Shown here: in pieces, positions 22,430 through 23,307 of the stretch
Numbering within the stretch: position 1 is the stretch's first letter
How the letters are laid out: each line of letters begins with the position of its first letter
Assembly: GCA_964528575.1 (NCBI GenBank)
Contig: CAZGTQ010000176.1
Coordinates: 1 to 23,307 of the forward strand
Origin: CAZGTQ01 sp964528575
GTDB lineage: Bacteria; Planctomycetota; UBA1135; GCA-002686595
Length of the DNA stretch: 23,307 bases
Reading direction: 5' to 3'
Made by a program: the position numbers and the translations under genes
Notes under the pieces: model-generated
Database searches by the model: none
What the model was told of the DNA's origin: nothing
What the model saw: only the letters and a program-made list of their open reading frames with translations

Positions 22430-23263
22430 TCAGCGGGTCTCGAGCGCGCCCGAAGCGGCGAGCGCGTCGAGAACGCGCTCGCGGAGGGCGGGCCGGCACA
22501 CGACGAGCTCGTGGTTGCGCGGGTCGCGCTGGTTGTAAGAGTGCTGTTCGCCGCGGAGCTTGCAGACGCTCCAGCCGAGCGCGCGCGCGACCGTCTCGGG
22601 CGCGCACGTGTCCCACTCCTTGAGCCCGACCGCGTGTACGTAGACGTCCGCGTGGCCGAGCAGGAGCCGCGCGGCCTTGTAGCCGGCGCTACCCCACCCG
22701 TCGAGCGCGCTCGCCCCGACGAGCTCCCCGAAGCGCTCGACCCACGGCGGCGTGTGGCTGCGGCTGACGACGACGCGCGGCCCGGCGGCGCTCTCCTTCG
22801 GCGCGACGTCGCCGCGCGCGAGCTCGCTCTCGCTCCCGCTCGCGTCGACGCAACCGCCGCGCTCGTGCCCTTCGAGCGCGACGCCGAACAGCGTGCGACC
22901 GAGCGAGGGGAGCGCGACCGCGCCGACCGCGCACCGCCCGCCGACGGTGAGCGCGACGTGCACGCCCCAGTCCTCGCGCCCTTCGGAGAACTCCTTGGTC
23001 CCGTCGAGCGGGTCGACGATCCACGCGCGCTCCTTCGCGAGCCGCCCGGGATCGTCCGTGGTCTCCTCGCTGAGCACGCCGTCGTCGGGGTAGCGCCCCT
23101 CGAGCAGCCCGCGCAGCAACCCGTCGGCCGCCTGGTCGCCGACATCCCCGAGCGTGCGCCCCTGCCAGCGCCCCGCGTCGCGCAGCCCGACGAGCCGCTC
23201 CCCGGCCGAGCGCGCCGCCGCGATCGCGAAGTCCAGCTCGCGCGCGATCTGCTGAGCGTCCAT
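22430..23263 (-). CDS. cysQ: 3'(2'),5'-bisphosphate nucleotidase (CysQ, inositol monophosphatase family)
   Basis: This 277-residue protein belongs to the Mg2+-dependent inositol monophosphatase fold. It has SEET (65-68), the metal motif Asp84-Pro-Leu-Asp87-Gly-Thr-Lys-Glu-Phe92 (the KEF ending is typical of CysQ rather than SuhB), and WDTCAPE (217-223). CysQ removes the 3'-phosphate of PAP, the by-product of PAPS-using sulfotransferases or PAPS reductases, and can act on PAPS. Expected location is cytoplasmic or membrane-associated. The start ATG is at 23263 with no Shine-Dalgarno. The gene lies 12 kb from cysC on the opposite strand, so it is a separate unit, but it supplies the PAP-removal step that matches Sat and CysC. 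An inositol phosphatase role is the main alternative. Confidence 0.9.
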   Translation of the reverse strand: MDAQQIARELDFAIAAARSAGERLVGLRDAGRWQGRTLGDVGDQAADGLLRGLLEGRYPDDGVLSEETTDDPGRLAKERAWIVDPLDGTKEFSEGREDWGVHVALTVGGRCAVGAVALPSLGRTLFGVALEGHERGGCVDASGSESELARGDVAPKESAAGPRVVVSRSHTPPWVERFGELVGASALDGWGSAGYKAARLLLGHADVYVHAVGLKEWDTCAPETVARALGWSVCKLRGEQHSYNQRDPRNHELVVCRPALRERVLDALAASGALETR

Positions 23264-23307
23264 CGCGGGATGGTAGCGAGCGAGGCCGCCTTTGACAGCC
23301 GCGCGGA

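Noticed and set aside
23264..23307. TTGACA at 23292-23297 as a promoter for a gene to the right
   Set aside because: The window ends before a -10 box could be seen.
1..23307. CRISPR arrays, tRNA or rRNA genes, insertion sequences, attachment sites
   Set aside because: Looked for on both strands; no regularly spaced repeats, no tRNA-like cloverleaf ends, no transposase or integrase motifs were found.

Overview
The window is very GC-rich (roughly 70% by eye), with strong G/C at third codon positions, many GTG/TTG starts and few Shine-Dalgarno sites. The gene content looks planctomycetal: extracytoplasmic sulfatases, a Tat-exported Gfo/Idh/MocA oxidoreductase, a DUF1570-type gluzincin and several alkaline-phosphatase (AlkP) superfamily proteins. 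I infer Planctomycetota or a relative; there is no rRNA marker to confirm it. I see no tRNA, rRNA, CRISPR array, insertion sequence or phage gene, so this reads as resident chromosome.

Layout. 1-2667 (minus): a partial secreted protein, an FGly-type sulfatase and a secreted NTF2/DUF4440-like protein. 2730-4819 (plus): a secreted alpha/beta hydrolase and an AIM24/TIGR00266 protein. 4830-6717 (minus): a membrane-anchored NTF2-like protein and two tandem paralogous lipoproteins. 6718-7113: a divergent intergenic region rich in inverted repeats. 7114-19237 (plus): a ribbon-helix-helix (RHH) protein, ATP sulfurylase (sat), an AlkP-fold protein with no signal peptide, APS kinase (cysC), a strong hairpin, two large membrane-anchored AlkP/nucleotide-pyrophosphatase-like proteins with a 4-nt overlap, a second RHH protein, a three-TM membrane protein, a stand-alone HD hydrolase, a DUF1570-type metalloprotease and ApbE. 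19240-23263 (minus): a lipoprotein AlkP/NPP-family hydrolase, a Tat Gfo/Idh/MocA oxidoreductase and CysQ.

How the genes may work together. Sat and CysC make PAPS, and CysQ removes PAP. No APS/PAPS reductase, sulfite reductase or recognisable sulfotransferase is present, so sulfation rather than assimilation is a reasonable guess for the use of PAPS. Three AlkP-fold proteins are interleaved with sat and cysC, and the block 7114-15094 is bounded by two small RHH proteins. Both RHH proteins, and both lipoproteins divergent from the first one, end in the same short tail, L-x-x-LGY-[L/I]. That tail, carried by unrelated folds around one sulfate-activation/AlkP locus, is the best candidate here for an undescribed system. 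The repeats upstream of the first RHH gene look like its operator. Function is inference throughout; gene identities and motifs are read from the sequence.
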